Origin: Mycobacterium sp. PS03-16
Lineage (GTDB): Bacteria; Actinomycetota; Actinomycetes; Mycobacteriales; Mycobacteriaceae
DNA: 64,000 nt
Assembly (NCBI RefSeq): GCF_004570325.1
Contig: NZ_SPQO01000008.1
Location: forward strand, 62,001 to 126,000
Reading direction: 5' to 3'
Shown here: one piece after another, positions 37,482-52,922 of the stretch
How the letters are laid out: the number at the start of each line of letters is the position of its first letter
Position numbering within the stretch: the first letter of the stretch is position 1
Notes under the pieces: generated by a model
Seen by the model: the letters and a program-made list of their open reading frames with translations, nothing else
What the model was told of the DNA's origin: nothing
Databases searched by the model: none
Position numbers and translations under genes: made by a program

Positions 37482-37740
37482 GACGACACCGCCATGCTTG
37501 CGCGGGCAAGAGAAAACTGACAGACGTCGGCAGATAAGGGCAGTTCCACTACCATTCCTGACTCGCGAGTAAGTTATTGACGCTCACGTTCTTTACGTGG
37601 CGACGCGACTTTAGCAAAGGAACATCCAATAACCACAACTGCGCGTATACGTCACATTTTTGTGTCCGTTCAAGTACTCGTGACCCGTGTCGTCCTCAGG
37701 CCTGCTGGCCGTGCCTGCAGCGATACGGCAGGCTTGAGGC
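37482..37740. other. AT-rich divergent control region between the polysaccharide operon and pta
   Basis: A 259-bp gap clearly poorer in GC than its surroundings. It contains the perfect palindrome ACTCGCGAGT (37561-37570), the repeat CACGT-TCTTT-ACGTG (37585-37599) and a TTGACG hexamer at 37577-37582. It must hold the promoters of both divergent genes; I cannot place -10 elements securely. Low GC in front of surface-polymer genes is typical of Lsr2-bound mycobacterial DNA (inference). Confidence 0.5.
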
Positions 37741-39870
37741 GTGCCCGAGGATCCTGGTCCCCGCATCTCCGCCATATACGTCGCGTCGCCGGAGGGTGAC
37801 ACCGGAAAGTCGACGATCGCCCTCGGACTGCTGGACCGGCTGGCGGCCACCGTCGCCCGCGTCGCGGTGTTCCGGCCCATCACCCGGCGTCCCGAGCGGC
37901 ACGGGGCAGAGCCGGGGGATCGGGACTACATCCTCGAGCTCCTGCTCGCCCACACCACGGCGGGTCTGCCCTACGAGGATTGCGTCGGCGTCGGCTACCA
38001 GCAGCTGCACGAGGACCCCGACGGGGCGCTCGCCGAGATCGTCGACCGCTTCCACCGGGTCGCCGACCGGTGCGATGCGGTCCTGATCGTCGGCAGCGAC
38101 TACACCGACGTGGCGAGCCCGAGCGAGTTGTCGATGAACGCGCGCATCGCGGCGAACCTCGGCGCACCGGTGGTGCTGGCGGTCAAGGCGAAAAATCGCA
38201 CCCCCGCCGAGGTGGCGCAGGTCGTCGAGGTGTGCCTCGACGAGATCACGGCCCAGCACGCGTTCACCGCCGCTGTGGTGGCCAACCGGTGTGACCCACC
38301 TCAGCTGGCCGCGGTGTGCGAGGCGCTGCAGCGTCCGGACGGTCCGCAGGCCTACGTCCTGCCCGAAGAGCCCCTGCTGGTGGCCCCGTCGGTCGCCGAG
38401 CTGCGCGACGCCGTCGACGGCACCCTCGTCAGCGGCGACGACACGCTGCTGAGTCGGGAAGCGCTCGACGTGCTGGTGGCCGGCATGACCGCAGAACACG
38501 TGCTGGAACGGCTGACCGAGGGCGTCGCGGTCATCACCCCGGGAGACCGCTCCGACGTGGTGCTCGCCGTCGTGAGCGCGCATGCCGCCGAGGGGTTTCC
38601 GTCACTGTCCGGAATCATCCTCAACGGAGGGCTCGAGCTGCATCCCTCGATCGCGGCACTGGTGTCGGGCCTCGGCCTGCGGCTGCCCGTCATCGCCACC
38701 GGGTACGGCACGTACGACACCGCGCGCCGGGTCGCGGAGACCCGGGGCCGGGTGACCGCGGCGTCGGCGCGCAAGATCGACACCGCGCTGGCGCTGATGG
38801 ACGAGCACGTCGACACCGCGGACCTTTTGAGCAGGTTGGCGATTCCGATCCCGACAGTGACGACCCCCCAGATGTTCACCTACCAGCTGCTCGACCGCGC
38901 CAGGTCGGACCGCAAACGGATCGTGCTGCCCGAAGGCGACGACGACCGCATCCTCCAGGCCGCGGGCCGGTTGCTGCAGCGCGGGGTGGCCGACCTCACC
39001 ATCCTCGGCGAGGAGGCGCGAGTCCGTTCCCGCGCAGCCGAATTGGGTGTCGATCTGACCGAGGCCACGGTGATCGACCCCCGCACCAGTGACCTGTGCG
39101 ATCAGTTCGCGAGTCAGTACGCCGAACTGCGCAAGCACAAGGGGGTGAGCGTCGAGCAGGCCCGCGAGACCATCCACGACGTGTCGTACTTCGGCACGAT
39201 GCTGGTGCACAACGACCTGGTCGACGGCATGGTCTCCGGCGCCGCGCACACCACCGCCCACACCGTGCGCCCCGCGTTCGAGATCATCAAGACGATGCCC
39301 GATGTGTCGACGGTGTCGAGCATCTTCCTGATGTGCCTGGCCGACCGGGTGCTGGCCTACGGGGACTGCGCGATCGTGCCCGACCCGACGGCGGAGCAAC
39401 TGGCCGACATCGCGATCTCCTCGGCGCGCACCGCGGCGCAGTTCGGGATCGACCCGCGGGTGGCGATGCTGTCGTACTCCACCGGTACGTCGGGCTCCGG
39501 GGCCGAGGTGGAGAAGGTCCGTGAGGCCACCGAACTGGTGCGCAAACGAGAGCCGGAGCTGTTGGTGGAGGGACCCATTCAGTACGACGCGGCGGTGGAA
39601 CCGTCGGTCGCCAAGACCAAGATGCCGGACTCCCCGGTGGCCGGCCGGGCGACGGTGCTCATCTTCCCGGACCTCAACACCGGCAACAACACCTACAAGG
39701 CCGTGCAGCGCAGCGCCGGGGCCATCGCGATCGGCCCGGTGCTGCAGGGCCTCAACAAGCCGGTCAACGACCTGTCGCGCGGGGCGCTGGTCGAGGACAT
39801 CGTCAACACGGTCGCGATCACCGCGATTCAGGCCCAGGGCACGGGCCCGGTACCGCAGGAGCAGCGATGA
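37741..39870 (+). CDS. pta: Phosphate acetyltransferase
   Basis: Interconverts acetyl-CoA and acetyl phosphate. 709 aa, the long form: an N-terminal P-loop DRTGG-containing part ([11 protein letters not shown] at 15-25), then the C-terminal PTA_PTB catalytic domain with [28 protein letters not shown], and [13 protein letters not shown] start at 37741. Its stop overlaps ackA by ATGA. Confidence 0.96.
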   Translation: MPEDPGPRISAIYVASPEGDTGKSTIALGLLDRLAATVARVAVFRPITRRPERHGAEPGDRDYILELLLAHTTAGLPYEDCVGVGYQQLHEDPDGALAEIVDRFHRVADRCDAVLIVGSDYTDVASPSELSMNARIAANLGAPVVLAVKAKNRTPAEVAQVVEVCLDEITAQHAFTAAVVANRCDPPQLAAVCEALQRPDGPQAYVLPEEPLLVAPSVAELRDAVDGTLVSGDDTLLSREALDVLVAGMTAEHVLERLTEGVAVITPGDRSDVVLAVVSAHAAEGFPSLSGIILNGGLELHPSIAALVSGLGLRLPVIATGYGTYDTARRVAETRGRVTAASARKIDTALALMDEHVDTADLLSRLAIPIPTVTTPQMFTYQLLDRARSDRKRIVLPEGDDDRILQAAGRLLQRGVADLTILGEEARVRSRAAELGVDLTEATVIDPRTSDLCDQFASQYAELRKHKGVSVEQARETIHDVSYFGTMLVHNDLVDGMVSGAAHTTAHTVRPAFEIIKTMPDVSTVSSIFLMCLADRVLAYGDCAIVPDPTAEQLADIAISSARTAAQFGIDPRVAMLSYSTGTSGSGAEVEKVREATELVRKREPELLVEGPIQYDAAVEPSVAKTKMPDSPVAGRATVLIFPDLNTGNNTYKAVQRSAGAIAIGPVLQGLNKPVNDLSRGALVEDIVNTVAITAIQAQGTGPVPQEQR

Positions 39871-41054
39871 CGCGTACGGTTCTGGTCCTCAACTCCGGCT
39901 CATCGTCGGTCAAAGTGCAACTGATCGACCCGGATTCGGGCGCCTCGCTGGCCGACGGCATCGTCGAGCGCATCGGTGAGGACGCCTCGCCGGCCAGCCT
40001 CACAGTCGGCGAGCGGGAGGTGACCCGGGAGCAACCGGTGGCCGACCACGACGCCGCCCTGCGCACCGCGTTCGAGCTGTTCGACGAGGCGGGCGCCGAA
40101 CTGGGGTCGGTCGGGCTGGTCGCGGTCGGGCACCGCGTCGTACACGGTGGCCCTGATCTGTACCGTCCGACGGTGATCGACGACGGGCTGGTCGCCACCC
40201 TCGACGAGCTGGCGCCGCTCGCCCCGCTGCACAACCCGCCCGCGGTGCTCGGGATCGGTGTGGCGCGCAAGGCGTTACCCGATGTCCCGCACGTCGCGGT
40301 GTTCGACACCGCGTTCTTCCACGACCTGCCGCCCGCCGCGGCCACGTACGCCATCGACCGGGACCTGGCCGCCCGCTGGCACATCCGCCGGTACGGTTTT
40401 CACGGCACATCGCACCAGTACGTCAGCGAGCAGGCGGCGCTCTTCCTCGACGCGCCGCTGGCCTCGCTCAGCCAGATCGTGCTGCACCTCGGCAACGGGG
40501 CGTCGGCCTCGGCCATCCTGGGCGGGCGGCCGGTCGACACGTCGATGGGGCTGACGCCGATGGAGGGCCTGGTGATGGGCACCCGCTCCGGCGACATCGA
40601 TCCCGGTGTGCTGACCTATCTGTGGCGCACCGCGGGAATGAGCATCGAGGACATCGAGACGATGCTCAACAAGCGCTCCGGCGTACGCGGTCTCGGCGGG
40701 GAGATCGACTTCCGCGTCCTGCACCAGCGGATCGAATCCGGCGACGAGGCAGCGCAACTCGCCTACGACGTGTACGTCCACCGGCTGCGCAAATACATCG
40801 GCGCCTACCTCGCACTGCTGGGCACCGCCGACGTCATCACGTTCACCGCCGGGGTGGGGGAGAACGACGCCGCGGTGCGGCGCGACGCCTTGTCCGGGCT
40901 GGCGCCGTTGGGCATCGAGCTCGACGAGCACCTCAACGCCAGCCCCGGTCGGGCCGCCCGGCGGATCTCCGCGGAGAGCTCGCCGACCACGGTGCTGGTG
41001 GTGCCGACCAACGAGGAACTCGCGATCGCCCGCGCCTGCATGCAGGTGATCTAA
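39867..41054 (+). CDS. ackA: Acetate kinase
   Basis: Converts acetyl phosphate and ADP to acetate and ATP, completing the Pta-AckA route. 395 aa, ASKHA fold. [11 protein letters not shown] is the phosphate-1 motif. [32 protein letters not shown] and [15 protein letters not shown] are the standard signatures. Translationally coupled to pta. Its TAA stop shares CTAA with the convergent methyltransferase stop. Confidence 0.97.
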   Translation: MTRTVLVLNSGSSSVKVQLIDPDSGASLADGIVERIGEDASPASLTVGEREVTREQPVADHDAALRTAFELFDEAGAELGSVGLVAVGHRVVHGGPDLYRPTVIDDGLVATLDELAPLAPLHNPPAVLGIGVARKALPDVPHVAVFDTAFFHDLPPAAATYAIDRDLAARWHIRRYGFHGTSHQYVSEQAALFLDAPLASLSQIVLHLGNGASASAILGGRPVDTSMGLTPMEGLVMGTRSGDIDPGVLTYLWRTAGMSIEDIETMLNKRSGVRGLGGEIDFRVLHQRIESGDEAAQLAYDVYVHRLRKYIGAYLALLGTADVITFTAGVGENDAAVRRDALSGLAPLGIELDEHLNASPGRAARRISAESSPTTVLVVPTNEELAIARACMQVI

Positions 41055-41668
41055 CGGCGGCGGGCCACCACCACGTCGTCGTGCGTGTGCTGCCCCTGCG
41101 CGCCGGCCGGCGTGGCACGGGGCCGGCGCCGCTGCACGCGCACCTCCCACCCGTCGCCGAGCAGCGCCACCACGTCGTCGTGCATCAGGTAGTCCGCGGG
41201 ATCGAACCCGTGCGCCTTCGCCGTGGCCTCGTCGACGTCGGCGTGATGGACCACCAGCAGGGTGCCGCCGGGCCCGACGGCGCCCAGCAGCGCCTTCTGC
41301 GCGTCGCCCCCGGCGGAGTGCCGCAGCGCCGGATAGTGCGCGGTGACGAGATCGAAGCCGTCCGAGGGTAACTCGGCGTCCTCCAGGGAGCCACGGCACC
41401 ACTGCACCTGCACCCCGGCGTCTTGCGCGCGCTGCGCCGCCCGGTCGAGCGCCACCTGGGAGACGTCCATCGCCGTCACCCGCCAGCCCTGCTGCGCGAG
41501 CCAGATCGCCTCGGCGCCCAGCCCGCAGCCGATGTCCAGTGCGCGGCCCGCGGTCAGCCCGGCGGTCTCGGCGATCAGCACCGCGTTGGGCTGTGCGCCC
41601 GAGAGGTCCCACCCCTTGTACCGTTCGTCCCACTCGGCGGTCAGCGTGTCTCGTTCGTGTGCACCCAT
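41051..41668 (-). CDS. Class I SAM-dependent methyltransferase
   Basis: A 205-aa Rossmann methyltransferase. [16 protein letters not shown] is motif I (SAM loop), [14 protein letters not shown] motif II, and [13 protein letters not shown] motif IV. It resembles tellurite/thiol-type small methyltransferases (WDERYKG near the N-terminus), but the acceptor is not predictable. ATG 41668 chosen; a further in-frame ATG at 41725 lies in the pknG promoter-proximal gap. Confidence 0.85.
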   Translation of the reverse strand: MGAHERDTLTAEWDERYKGWDLSGAQPNAVLIAETAGLTAGRALDIGCGLGAEAIWLAQQGWRVTAMDVSQVALDRAAQRAQDAGVQVQWCRGSLEDAELPSDGFDLVTAHYPALRHSAGGDAQKALLGAVGPGGTLLVVHHADVDEATAKAHGFDPADYLMHDDVVALLGDGWEVRVQRRRPRATPAGAQGQHTHDDVVVARRR

Positions 41669-41735
41669 GGCACCCAGGATCGCTGCGGTCCGACCCAGCG
41701 GCAACACCGATTGCCGAGCAGGCAAACAAGGCGGA

Positions 41736-45025
<3,290 letters not shown>

Positions 45026-45027
45026 CA

Positions 45028-45126
45028 CCGGCTGTCTGTTCTTCGCGCGAGCGCTCATCAGTGCTCGTCTGTTCTTCGCGCGAGCGCTCATCAGTGCTCG
45101 TCTGTTCTTCGCGCGAGCGCTCATCA
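45028..45126 (-). repeat. Three 33-bp tandem repeats at the glnX-glnH stop/start junction (MIRU-like)
   Basis: Two identical 33-bp units (45061-45093 and 45094-45126) and a third (45028-45060) matching over 27 bp. On the minus strand each unit begins TGATGAGCGCTCGCGCG. The first TGATG is the glnX stop overlapping an ATG, and glnH itself begins with another TGATGAG. Each unit keeps the glnH frame open. This is how mycobacterial interspersed repetitive units sit at coupled stop/start sites. Confidence 0.85.
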
Positions 45127-46443
45127 CCGGTACTCGCTCAGTCGGGGCCACAGGCCCAACGCCACCGCGATCGCGGCGATGACGCTGAGCGCGGCTGCGC
45201 CCGCCGTCGCGCCGGACAGCACCCGCCGCGCGTTGAGGATGTCGTTGCGCAGCTGGCTGCGGCTCTCCTCGATGCCCTTGTTGAGCACCTCGTTGAGCTT
45301 GTCGAACGCCGGCGTCGAATCGCCCTGCCCGGTGCCCAGCGCCACCTGGGTGGCGGCCTGGTAGTTGCCCACCGCGATGTAGGCGTTGATGCGGTCGTCG
45401 GCCAGGCGCCACCGGGTGAGCAACTCCGCGGCCGCGGCGAGATCGGTCTTGTCGATCGCGTCCTCGCGGGCCAGATACTCCGACAGCTGGGCCTGCATCA
45501 CGTCGATTCGCTGGTAGTAGGACTGCTTGCGGACATTCTCGTCGCCGCGCCGGATCAGTGCCAACGTCTCGTCGGCGCGGGCCTGCTGGGCAGTGATGGC
45601 CAGGTTGGTGATCGTCTTCAGCGACTCCGCGCCGGTGTCCTTGGCGCTGCGGCTGTCGGCGGTGGAGATCGTCAGCGCCGTGCCCACCCAGAGCACCATG
45701 ATCAGCACCGCGAGCCCGCCGGCGACGAAGCCGATGTTGACCCGCCTGCGGGTGCGCCGGGCCAGCCACCGGTTCGCGAACACCCCGAACAGCAGGGTGG
45801 CCAACACGACGAGGATGACCGGCGCCGGGATCCGCGTCGACGCCGTCGTCTCCTGGTCCACCTGAGTCGAGGTGGCCTCGTAGAGGCGCTGCGCGTCGGG
45901 CAGGATCTTGGTCTGCATCAGCGACGACGCCTCCGACAGATAGGAGGAGCCGACGGGATTGCCCGCCCGGTTGTTGGTGCGCGCGGTCTCCACCAGTCCG
46001 GTGTACACGGCCAGTTCGGCGTTGATCCGGCCGAGCAGCTGCACCAGCTCCTCGTCGGTCAGGCCGCTCGAGGCGCGGGTGAGCGCGACCGCCGAATCGG
46101 TGATCGCCTGCTCGTAGCGCTGTCGGACGTCGCGGGGTTCGGTGCCGGCGATGAACGCGGTCGCGGCGGCGGCGTCGGCCACCGACAGCCGGGTGTAGAG
46201 CTCACCGGCGGCGAAGGCCAGCGGTTCGGTGTGGTTGAGCACGGTGGTGAGCGCCTGCTGACGGTCGTTGATGGTGGTCGACGTCGCGAACGCGCACGCG
46301 ATCGCCAGGGCGGACAACACGATGCCGATGGTGAGGATCCGGCCGGGCGTCGTCCACAGGAACCACCAGCGGGGGTGGGCCGGAGTGGTCGGCGACCGGG
46401 ACGCCAGCGGCTCGGTCGATGGGTGCGCCAACTCCACAGTCAC
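45124..46443 (-). CDS. glnX: Transmembrane signal protein GlnX
   Basis: A 439-aa membrane protein. A first segment at about 35-55 is followed by a helical external sensor domain, two central segments (about 205-225 and 240-262), a second helical external stretch and a C-terminal segment (about 410-430). This helical-bundle plan resembles bacterial chemoreceptor-type sensors. GlnX links the lipoprotein GlnH to cytosolic PknG. GTG start at 46443. Its TGA overlaps an ATG within the 33-bp repeat block. Confidence 0.93.
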   Translation of the reverse strand: MTVELAHPSTEPLASRSPTTPAHPRWWFLWTTPGRILTIGIVLSALAIACAFATSTTINDRQQALTTVLNHTEPLAFAAGELYTRLSVADAAAATAFIAGTEPRDVRQRYEQAITDSAVALTRASSGLTDEELVQLLGRINAELAVYTGLVETARTNNRAGNPVGSSYLSEASSLMQTKILPDAQRLYEATSTQVDQETTASTRIPAPVILVVLATLLFGVFANRWLARRTRRRVNIGFVAGGLAVLIMVLWVGTALTISTADSRSAKDTGAESLKTITNLAITAQQARADETLALIRRGDENVRKQSYYQRIDVMQAQLSEYLAREDAIDKTDLAAAAELLTRWRLADDRINAYIAVGNYQAATQVALGTGQGDSTPAFDKLNEVLNKGIEESRSQLRNDILNARRVLSGATAGAAALSVIAAIAVALGLWPRLSEYR

Positions 46444-46457
46444 CTGTGCGCGGTCCT

Positions 46458-46487
46458 CATCTATCCGGCTACTTTCCGACCGTCCAA
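46458..46487 (-). promoter_or_regulatory. Candidate glnX operon promoter
   Basis: On the minus strand TTGGAC (46487-46482) and TAGATG (46463-46458) are separated by 18 bp, with the glnX GTG 14 bp further on. The flanking 46486-46506 is the only AT-rich part of the gap shared with mutT3. Assigned by motif only. Confidence 0.35.
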
Positions 46488-46549
46488 CTCTATAAAAGAA
46501 TTCTAAGAGCTCCCGGCACGGCTCGCGCTGATTCGGCGCACAGCCGTCG

Positions 46550-47095
46550 ATGACGTCGCGGCCCTATCCTGTACGGGTGCGTGGGGACGGCGACGGCTGG
46601 GTGTTCTCCGAGGGCGGCGGCCGGTACTGGGGCCGGCACGGCGCCGCCGGTTTGCTGCTGCGCGCCCCGCGGCCGGACGGCTCGGCCGCCGTGTTGCTGC
46701 AGCACCGGGCCCCCTGGAGTCATCAGGGCGGCACCTGGGGACTGCCGGGCGGCGCCCGCGACAGCCATGAGACCCCCGAGCAGGCGGCCGTCCGCGAGGC
46801 GCATGAGGAGGCGGGCCTGCCCGCCGATCAGCTCACCGTCCGCACCACCGTGGTGACCGCTGAGGTCAGTGGCGCCGGCGGGGCGTCGTGGACCTACACC
46901 ACCGTGATCGCCGACGCGCCCACCCTGCTGCACACCGTGCCCAACCGGGAAAGCGCCGAACTGCGCTGGGTGGACGAGGACGACGTGGCCGCGCTGCCGT
47001 TGCACCCGGGCTTCGCGGCCAGCTGGGACCGGCTGCGGACGGTGACGGCCACCATCCCGCTACTGGTCAACGGGCAGCAGTCAGAGCGCCCTTGA
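46550..47095 (+). CDS. mutT3: NUDIX hydrolase MutT3
   Basis: Nucleotide-sanitising or nucleotide-diphosphate hydrolase. 181 aa from ATG 46550. The Nudix box is [20 protein letters not shown] followed by EAGL. The upstream [11 protein letters not shown] is typical. A TATCCT hexamer at 46565-46570 would put the transcript start on the in-frame GTG at 46577, giving a leaderless 172-aa form. M. tuberculosis MutT3 has a longer N-terminus, so both starts stay open. The 3' end overlaps thiE by 29 bp tail-to-tail. Confidence 0.9.
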   Translation: MTSRPYPVRVRGDGDGWVFSEGGGRYWGRHGAAGLLLRAPRPDGSAAVLLQHRAPWSHQGGTWGLPGGARDSHETPEQAAVREAHEEAGLPADQLTVRTTVVTAEVSGAGGASWTYTTVIADAPTLLHTVPNRESAELRWVDEDDVAALPLHPGFAASWDRLRTVTATIPLLVNGQQSERP

Positions 47096-47738
47096 GCCGT
47101 GCCGCCGCCGCCCGCGGATCCTCGGCGGCGGTGATCGCCCGGACCACGACGATGCGCCGCGCCCCGGCGTCGAGCACCTCCGGCAACCGCGCCTCGTCGA
47201 TCCCGCCGATCGCGAACCACACCTTGTCCGGGTTGAGCGCCGCGGTGTGGCGGATCAGGTCCAAGCCGGGGGCGGACCGGCCGGGCTTGGTCGGGGTCGG
47301 CCAGCACGGGCCGACGCAGAAGTAGTCGACCGCCTCGGCGATCGCGGCGCCGACCTGATCGCTGTCGTGGGTGGACCGCCCGATCAGCGGCCGCGACCCG
47401 ATGATGCCGCGGGCCACCGGCAGCGGCAGGTCATCCTGGCCCAGGTGGAGCACGTCGGCGCCCGCGGCCAGCGCGATGTCGGCGCGGTCGTTGACGGCCA
47501 GCAGGGCGCCGTGGCGGCGCGCCGCGTCGGCGAGCACCTCGAGCGCGGCCAGCTCGTCGCGCGCCTCGAGCGGCCCGAACTGCTGCTCGCCGGGCGACCC
47601 CTTGTCGCGCAGCTGGATCAGGTCGACGCCGCCGGCGAGCGCGGCGTCGGCGAACTCGGCCAGGTCACCGCGTTCGCGGCGGGCGTCGGTGCACAGGTAC
47701 AGGGTGGCCGTGTCGAGGCGGTCGTGGGGTTCGGGCAC
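47067..47738 (-). CDS. thiE: Thiamine-phosphate synthase
   Basis: Joins HMP-pyrophosphate and carboxy-thiazole phosphate to form thiamine phosphate. A 223-aa TIM barrel with [32 protein letters not shown] and a C-terminal phosphate loop (FAIGGID). GTG start at 47738. It is divergent from the riboswitch-led thiO-thiS-thiG genes, so thiE itself is not under that riboswitch. Confidence 0.95.
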   Translation of the reverse strand: MPEPHDRLDTATLYLCTDARRERGDLAEFADAALAGGVDLIQLRDKGSPGEQQFGPLEARDELAALEVLADAARRHGALLAVNDRADIALAAGADVLHLGQDDLPLPVARGIIGSRPLIGRSTHDSDQVGAAIAEAVDYFCVGPCWPTPTKPGRSAPGLDLIRHTAALNPDKVWFAIGGIDEARLPEVLDAGARRIVVVRAITAAEDPRAAAARLKGALTAAR

Positions 47739-47788
47739 ACCGCGACGGTATCCGGTGACCCCGGCGGCGCAGGTAGGCTGGATGGCTG

Positions 47789-47881
47789 ACGCGGGAGTCC
47801 CGGGAGAGCGGGACTGAGAGTGGGTCACGCATCCGGCCCTTACCGTCTGGACCTGATCCGGGTCATGCCGGCGAAGGGAGG
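47789..47881 (+). promoter_or_regulatory. TPP (THI-box) riboswitch
   Basis: The leader of thiO holds both conserved halves of the TPP aptamer: CTGAGA at 47814-47819 after a GC stem, and CCTGATCCGGGTCATGCCGG (47852-47871) with the following CGAAGGGAGG. The AAGGGAGG at the 3' end is also the ribosome-binding site for GTG 47888. TPP binding should therefore hide it directly and block translation. A TAGGCT hexamer at 47773-47778 is a possible -10. Confidence 0.93.
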
Positions 47882-47887
47882 TGCACT

Positions 47888-48912
47888 GTGCCCCATGGAT
47901 CAGCATCCGCGCCGTCACTGGCCGTGATCGGCGGTGGTGTGATCGGCCTGTCGATTGCGCGGCGCGCGGCGCTCGACGGGTGGTCGGTGCGCGTGCACCG
48001 CCGCCCCGAGAAGGGAGCGTCGTGGGTGGCCGGCGGCATGCTCGCCCCGCACAGCGAGGGCTGGCCGGGCGAACACGAGCTGCTGCAGATCGGCCTCGAA
48101 TCGCTGCGGCTGTGGCACGAGGGGTTCCTCGACGGGCTGCCGCCCGAGGTGGTCACCGCCCGGGAGTCGCTGGTGGTGGCGGTCGACCGCGCGGACGCCG
48201 CCGACCTCAAGACCGTCGGGGAGTGGCTGGCCGCCCAGGGCCATCCGGTCTCTTTGACGACCTCGGCGCGCGACATCGAACCACTGCTGGCCCAAGGCAT
48301 CCGGCACGGGTTCGTCGCCGACACCGAACTGGCCGTGGACAACCGGGCGGTGGTCGACGCGCTGGCCGCGCACTGCGAACTCCTCGGCGTGCAGTGGGCT
48401 CCGCCGGTCGACGACCTGGCCGCGGTCGACGACGCCGACCTGCGGGTGCTGGCCAACGGGATCGACGCACCCACCCTGTGGCCGGGCCTGCCGATCCGGC
48501 CGGTGAAGGGTGAGGTGCTGCGGCTGCGTTGGCGGCGGGGTTGCATGCCGGTGCCGCAGCGAGTGGTGCGCGCGCGGGTGGGCGGCAGGCAGGTGTACCT
48601 GGTCCCGCGGGCCGACGGCCTCGTGGTGGGCGCCACCCAGTACGAACACGGCCGCGACACCGCGCCCGCGGTGAGCGGCGTTCGCGATCTGCTCGACGAC
48701 GCATGCACGGTGATGCCCGCGCTCGGGGAGTACGAGTTCGCCGAGTGCGCGGCCGGGCTGCGACCGATGACGCCGGACGGGCTGCCCCTGGTGCAACGCC
48801 TCGACGAGCGCACACTGGTGGCCGCCGGTCACGGGCGCAACGGCTTTCTACTCGCGCCGTGGACGGCCGAGCGGATCGCCGCCGAACTACGAACGACAGT
48901 GGGAGCCGGTAG

Positions 48913-48916
<4 letters not shown>
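47888..48916 (+). CDS. thiO: Glycine oxidase ThiO
   Basis: FAD enzyme that oxidises glycine to the imine used for the thiazole ring of thiamine. 342 aa, DAO family. [15 protein letters not shown] is the FAD GxGxxG motif. Later signatures are [21 protein letters not shown] and [19 protein letters not shown] start seven bases after the riboswitch-embedded ribosome-binding site. Overlaps thiS by GTGA. Confidence 0.95.
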
Positions 48917-50636
<1,720 letters not shown>

Positions 50637-50640
<4 letters not shown>

Positions 50641-51539
50641 TCGAACTCGCCGGTCTGTCCAAACGTTTCGGCCGGATTCACGCCGTCGAGGATCTGACGT
50701 TCTCCGTCGAACCGGGCGTCGTCACGGGCTTCCTCGGCCCCAACGGTGCCGGCAAGTCGACCACGATGCGGATGATCCTCGGATTGGACCGGCCCACCGC
50801 GGGCACCGCGACCGTGATGGGCCGCGGATACCGGCAGTTGAAGGATCCGCTGCGCACCGTCGGCGCGCTACTCGACGCCCGCCAGGTCCATCCGACGCGC
50901 ACCGCCCGGTCCCACCTGCGGTGGATCGCGGACAGTAACCGACTGTCGCGCAAGCGGATCGACGAGGTGCTCGACACGGTCGGCCTCACCGAGGTCGCCG
51001 GCAAGCCGGCGGGGACCTTCTCGCTGGGCATGAGCCAGCGGCTCGGCATCGCCGCCGCGCTGCTCGGCGACCCGCCGATTCTGCTGTTCGACGAACCGGT
51101 CAACGGGCTCGATCCCGAGGGCATCCGGTGGATCCGCACGCTGATGCGCACACTGGCCGCGGAGGGGCGCACCGTGTTCGTGTCCAGTCACCTACTCGCC
51201 GAGATGGCGCAGACCGCGGATCGTGTGGTGGTGATCGGCCGCGGGCGGCTGATCGCGGCCACCACGGTCAGCGAGTTCCTCGGCCGGTCCGGGCTCGACA
51301 CGGTGCGGGTGCGCACGCCGCAGCTCGACCGGTTCGCCGCGGTCCTCGCCGACGCCGGGCTGGCGCCGACGGTGGACGGAGCGACGCTGCTCGTCCCGTC
51401 GGCGTCCACCGAGCGGGTCGGTGACCTCGCGGCCGGGCACGGGATCACGTTGCACGAGTTGTCGGTGCAGCAGGCATCGCTGGAAGAGGCGTACATGGCG
51501 TTGACGGATCAGGCGGTCGACTACCGGGCGCAGGCATGA
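50637..51539 (+). CDS. ABC transporter ATP-binding protein
   Basis: A 300-aa ATPase of the DrrA/NatA type. Walker A is GPNGAGKST, the signature is FSLGMSQRLGIA, Walker B is PILLFDEPVNGLDPEG, and the switch His is in VFVSSHLLAEM. A C-terminal extension of about 80 residues is typical of ABC-2 exporters. GTGA overlap with the SGNH gene and ATGA overlap with the permease gene. Confidence 0.93.
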
Positions 51540-52279
51540 CGCTGCGCTCGGAAGTCGTGAAGCTGGGGACGACGCGGTCACCGCTGTGGTCGCTGCTGGC
51601 TGTCGTCGTGTTGAGCTTGGGATTCGCCGGGGTGCAGGCGTCGGTCGGCAGCACCCGCATGCCGCTGGAACCGGAGCGGGTGGCGATGGGCGTGACGACG
51701 TTCGCGGTCCCGGTCCTGTTGATCCTGGCGGCGCTGACCGTCACCGGCGAGTTCCGCACCGGCATGATCAAGACGACGTTCCTGGCGACGCCGTCGCGTA
51801 CCCGGGTGCTGGCGGCGAAAGCGTTTGTGGCGGCGGTGTTCGCGGGTTTGTCGACGGTGGCGATGGTGATCGCGTCGGTGGTGTTGGTGCGGGTCGTCGG
51901 CACCGGGACTCAGGCTGCGGAACTGTCGTTCACGAACGTGGAGGTGTGGCGGACGGTGGGCTCGGCCGGCCTTTACGCGGCCCTCGGTGCGGTGCTGGCC
52001 GTCGGCCTCGGCGCGCTGGTGCGGCACAGCGCCGGAGTGATCGCGATCCTGCTCATGCTGCCGTTCGTCGTCGAGCCGCTCCTCGGCACCATTCCGCGAG
52101 TGGGGGAGCGGATCGGGCCATTCCTGCCCTTCGCGAACGCGCACAGGTTCACCGAGGTGCCGACCATCCAGACCTTCGCGATGAAGTGGGGGCCGCTCGG
52201 GGCGCTGTTGTACTTCACCGCGGTGGTGGGCGTCGTCTTCCTCCTCGCCACGGCGGACGTCAACCGACGCGATCCCTGA
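51536..52279 (+). CDS. ABC-2 type transporter permease
   Basis: A 247-aa protein with six membrane segments. The N-terminal LRSEVVKLGTTRSPLWSLLA and GEFRTGMIKTTFLATPSR are characteristic of ABC-2 permeases that pair with NatA-like ATPases for export. It closes a chain of overlapping genes that starts at thiO. A long AT-richer gap follows. Cargo unknown. Confidence 0.88.
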   Translation: MTLRSEVVKLGTTRSPLWSLLAVVVLSLGFAGVQASVGSTRMPLEPERVAMGVTTFAVPVLLILAALTVTGEFRTGMIKTTFLATPSRTRVLAAKAFVAAVFAGLSTVAMVIASVVLVRVVGTGTQAAELSFTNVEVWRTVGSAGLYAALGAVLAVGLGALVRHSAGVIAILLMLPFVVEPLLGTIPRVGERIGPFLPFANAHRFTEVPTIQTFAMKWGPLGALLYFTAVVGVVFLLATADVNRRDP

Positions 52280-52352
52280 CAGCGGCGGCGACTTCACTCG
52301 CGACCGGCGATGCTGGCAAAGCAGCGTGCTTAATTGGCGGGGCAAGTGCTCA

Positions 52353-52380
52353 GCCGACGCCCGACGTTGCGAGCGTCGGC
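52353..52380 (+). terminator. Hairpin downstream of the ABC permease gene
   Basis: GCCGACGC (52353-52360) and GCGTCGGC (52373-52380) form a perfect 8-bp stem with a 12-nt loop, 74 bp after the permease stop. Possible terminator without a T-run. Confidence 0.4.
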
Positions 52381-52840
52381 GGTGCCACGCGTTCGCTGAC
52401 CATCTCCTCAGTCGAGGCAAACGTGCAGTTCTCGACTGTGCAGGGGGTCGGCGACACGTTGCTCCGGATGCGCCCCGCCCGAAGTGCGATTGCATTACGC
52501 CGGCCACCACACATGCTTTTCAGCAAAACGAACGAGCCAGTAAGAGGTCCCGTCTGATTATTGTTGAAGCAACCAGTTTCTCGGATTCTGGTTCGGCTCG
52601 CTCCTCTTTCATGATAGGTATGAGGGTTCTTGCTCGATTCGCCCGACCGAGACGCCAAGGGCGCGAAATGGCGATAAAGCGCCAGTTTGGATGTTGTTCC
52701 TCCGGCCTCGCGAAGCGAAGCGACGATCTTGATCCTTTGCTGATGCGTCGTTTCGTCCGACGGTCCGCCGATCCCTCCCGATGCGTAGCCGAAGTAATTA
52801 CCGCCCGTAACAATTCGCGAAAGCAAGATATGAGCGAATA

Positions 52841-52870
52841 TTGACAAGGATGAAAGTGGCGTAATAACTT
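52841..52870 (+). promoter_or_regulatory. Candidate promoter for the Asp-repeat operon
   Basis: A consensus TTGACA (52841-52846) and TAACTT (52865-52870; TAnnnT type) lie 18 bp apart, 53 bp before the ATG at 52923. This is the best sigma-A-like pair in the low-GC gap. Confidence 0.5.
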
Positions 52871-52922
52871 GAGCCACCGCCCGGCGTATGGGGTTAGCGC
52901 AGGGCAGAAGGGTCGGGGCGTC

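Larger units (their letters stand above)
52280..52922. other. 643-bp low-GC intergenic region
   Basis: No convincing gene. Two open frames (52326-52844 plus, 52350-52934 minus) have no domain, no ribosome-binding site and untypical composition. GC is visibly lower than the rest of the window, especially from 52550. The region contains a hairpin at 52353-52380, the palindrome TTCGCGAA (52814-52821) and a promoter-like pair at 52841-52870. It separates the thi-ABC operon from the Asp-repeat operon. Confidence 0.7.

Noticed and set aside
41711..41725. TTGCC-GAGCA-GGCAA palindrome after pknG as a terminator
   Set aside because: Five-base arms are too short to support a firm call at this GC content.
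45028..45126. Short CRISPR array
   Set aside because: The three 33-bp units are directly adjacent with no spacers and lie in a coding junction.
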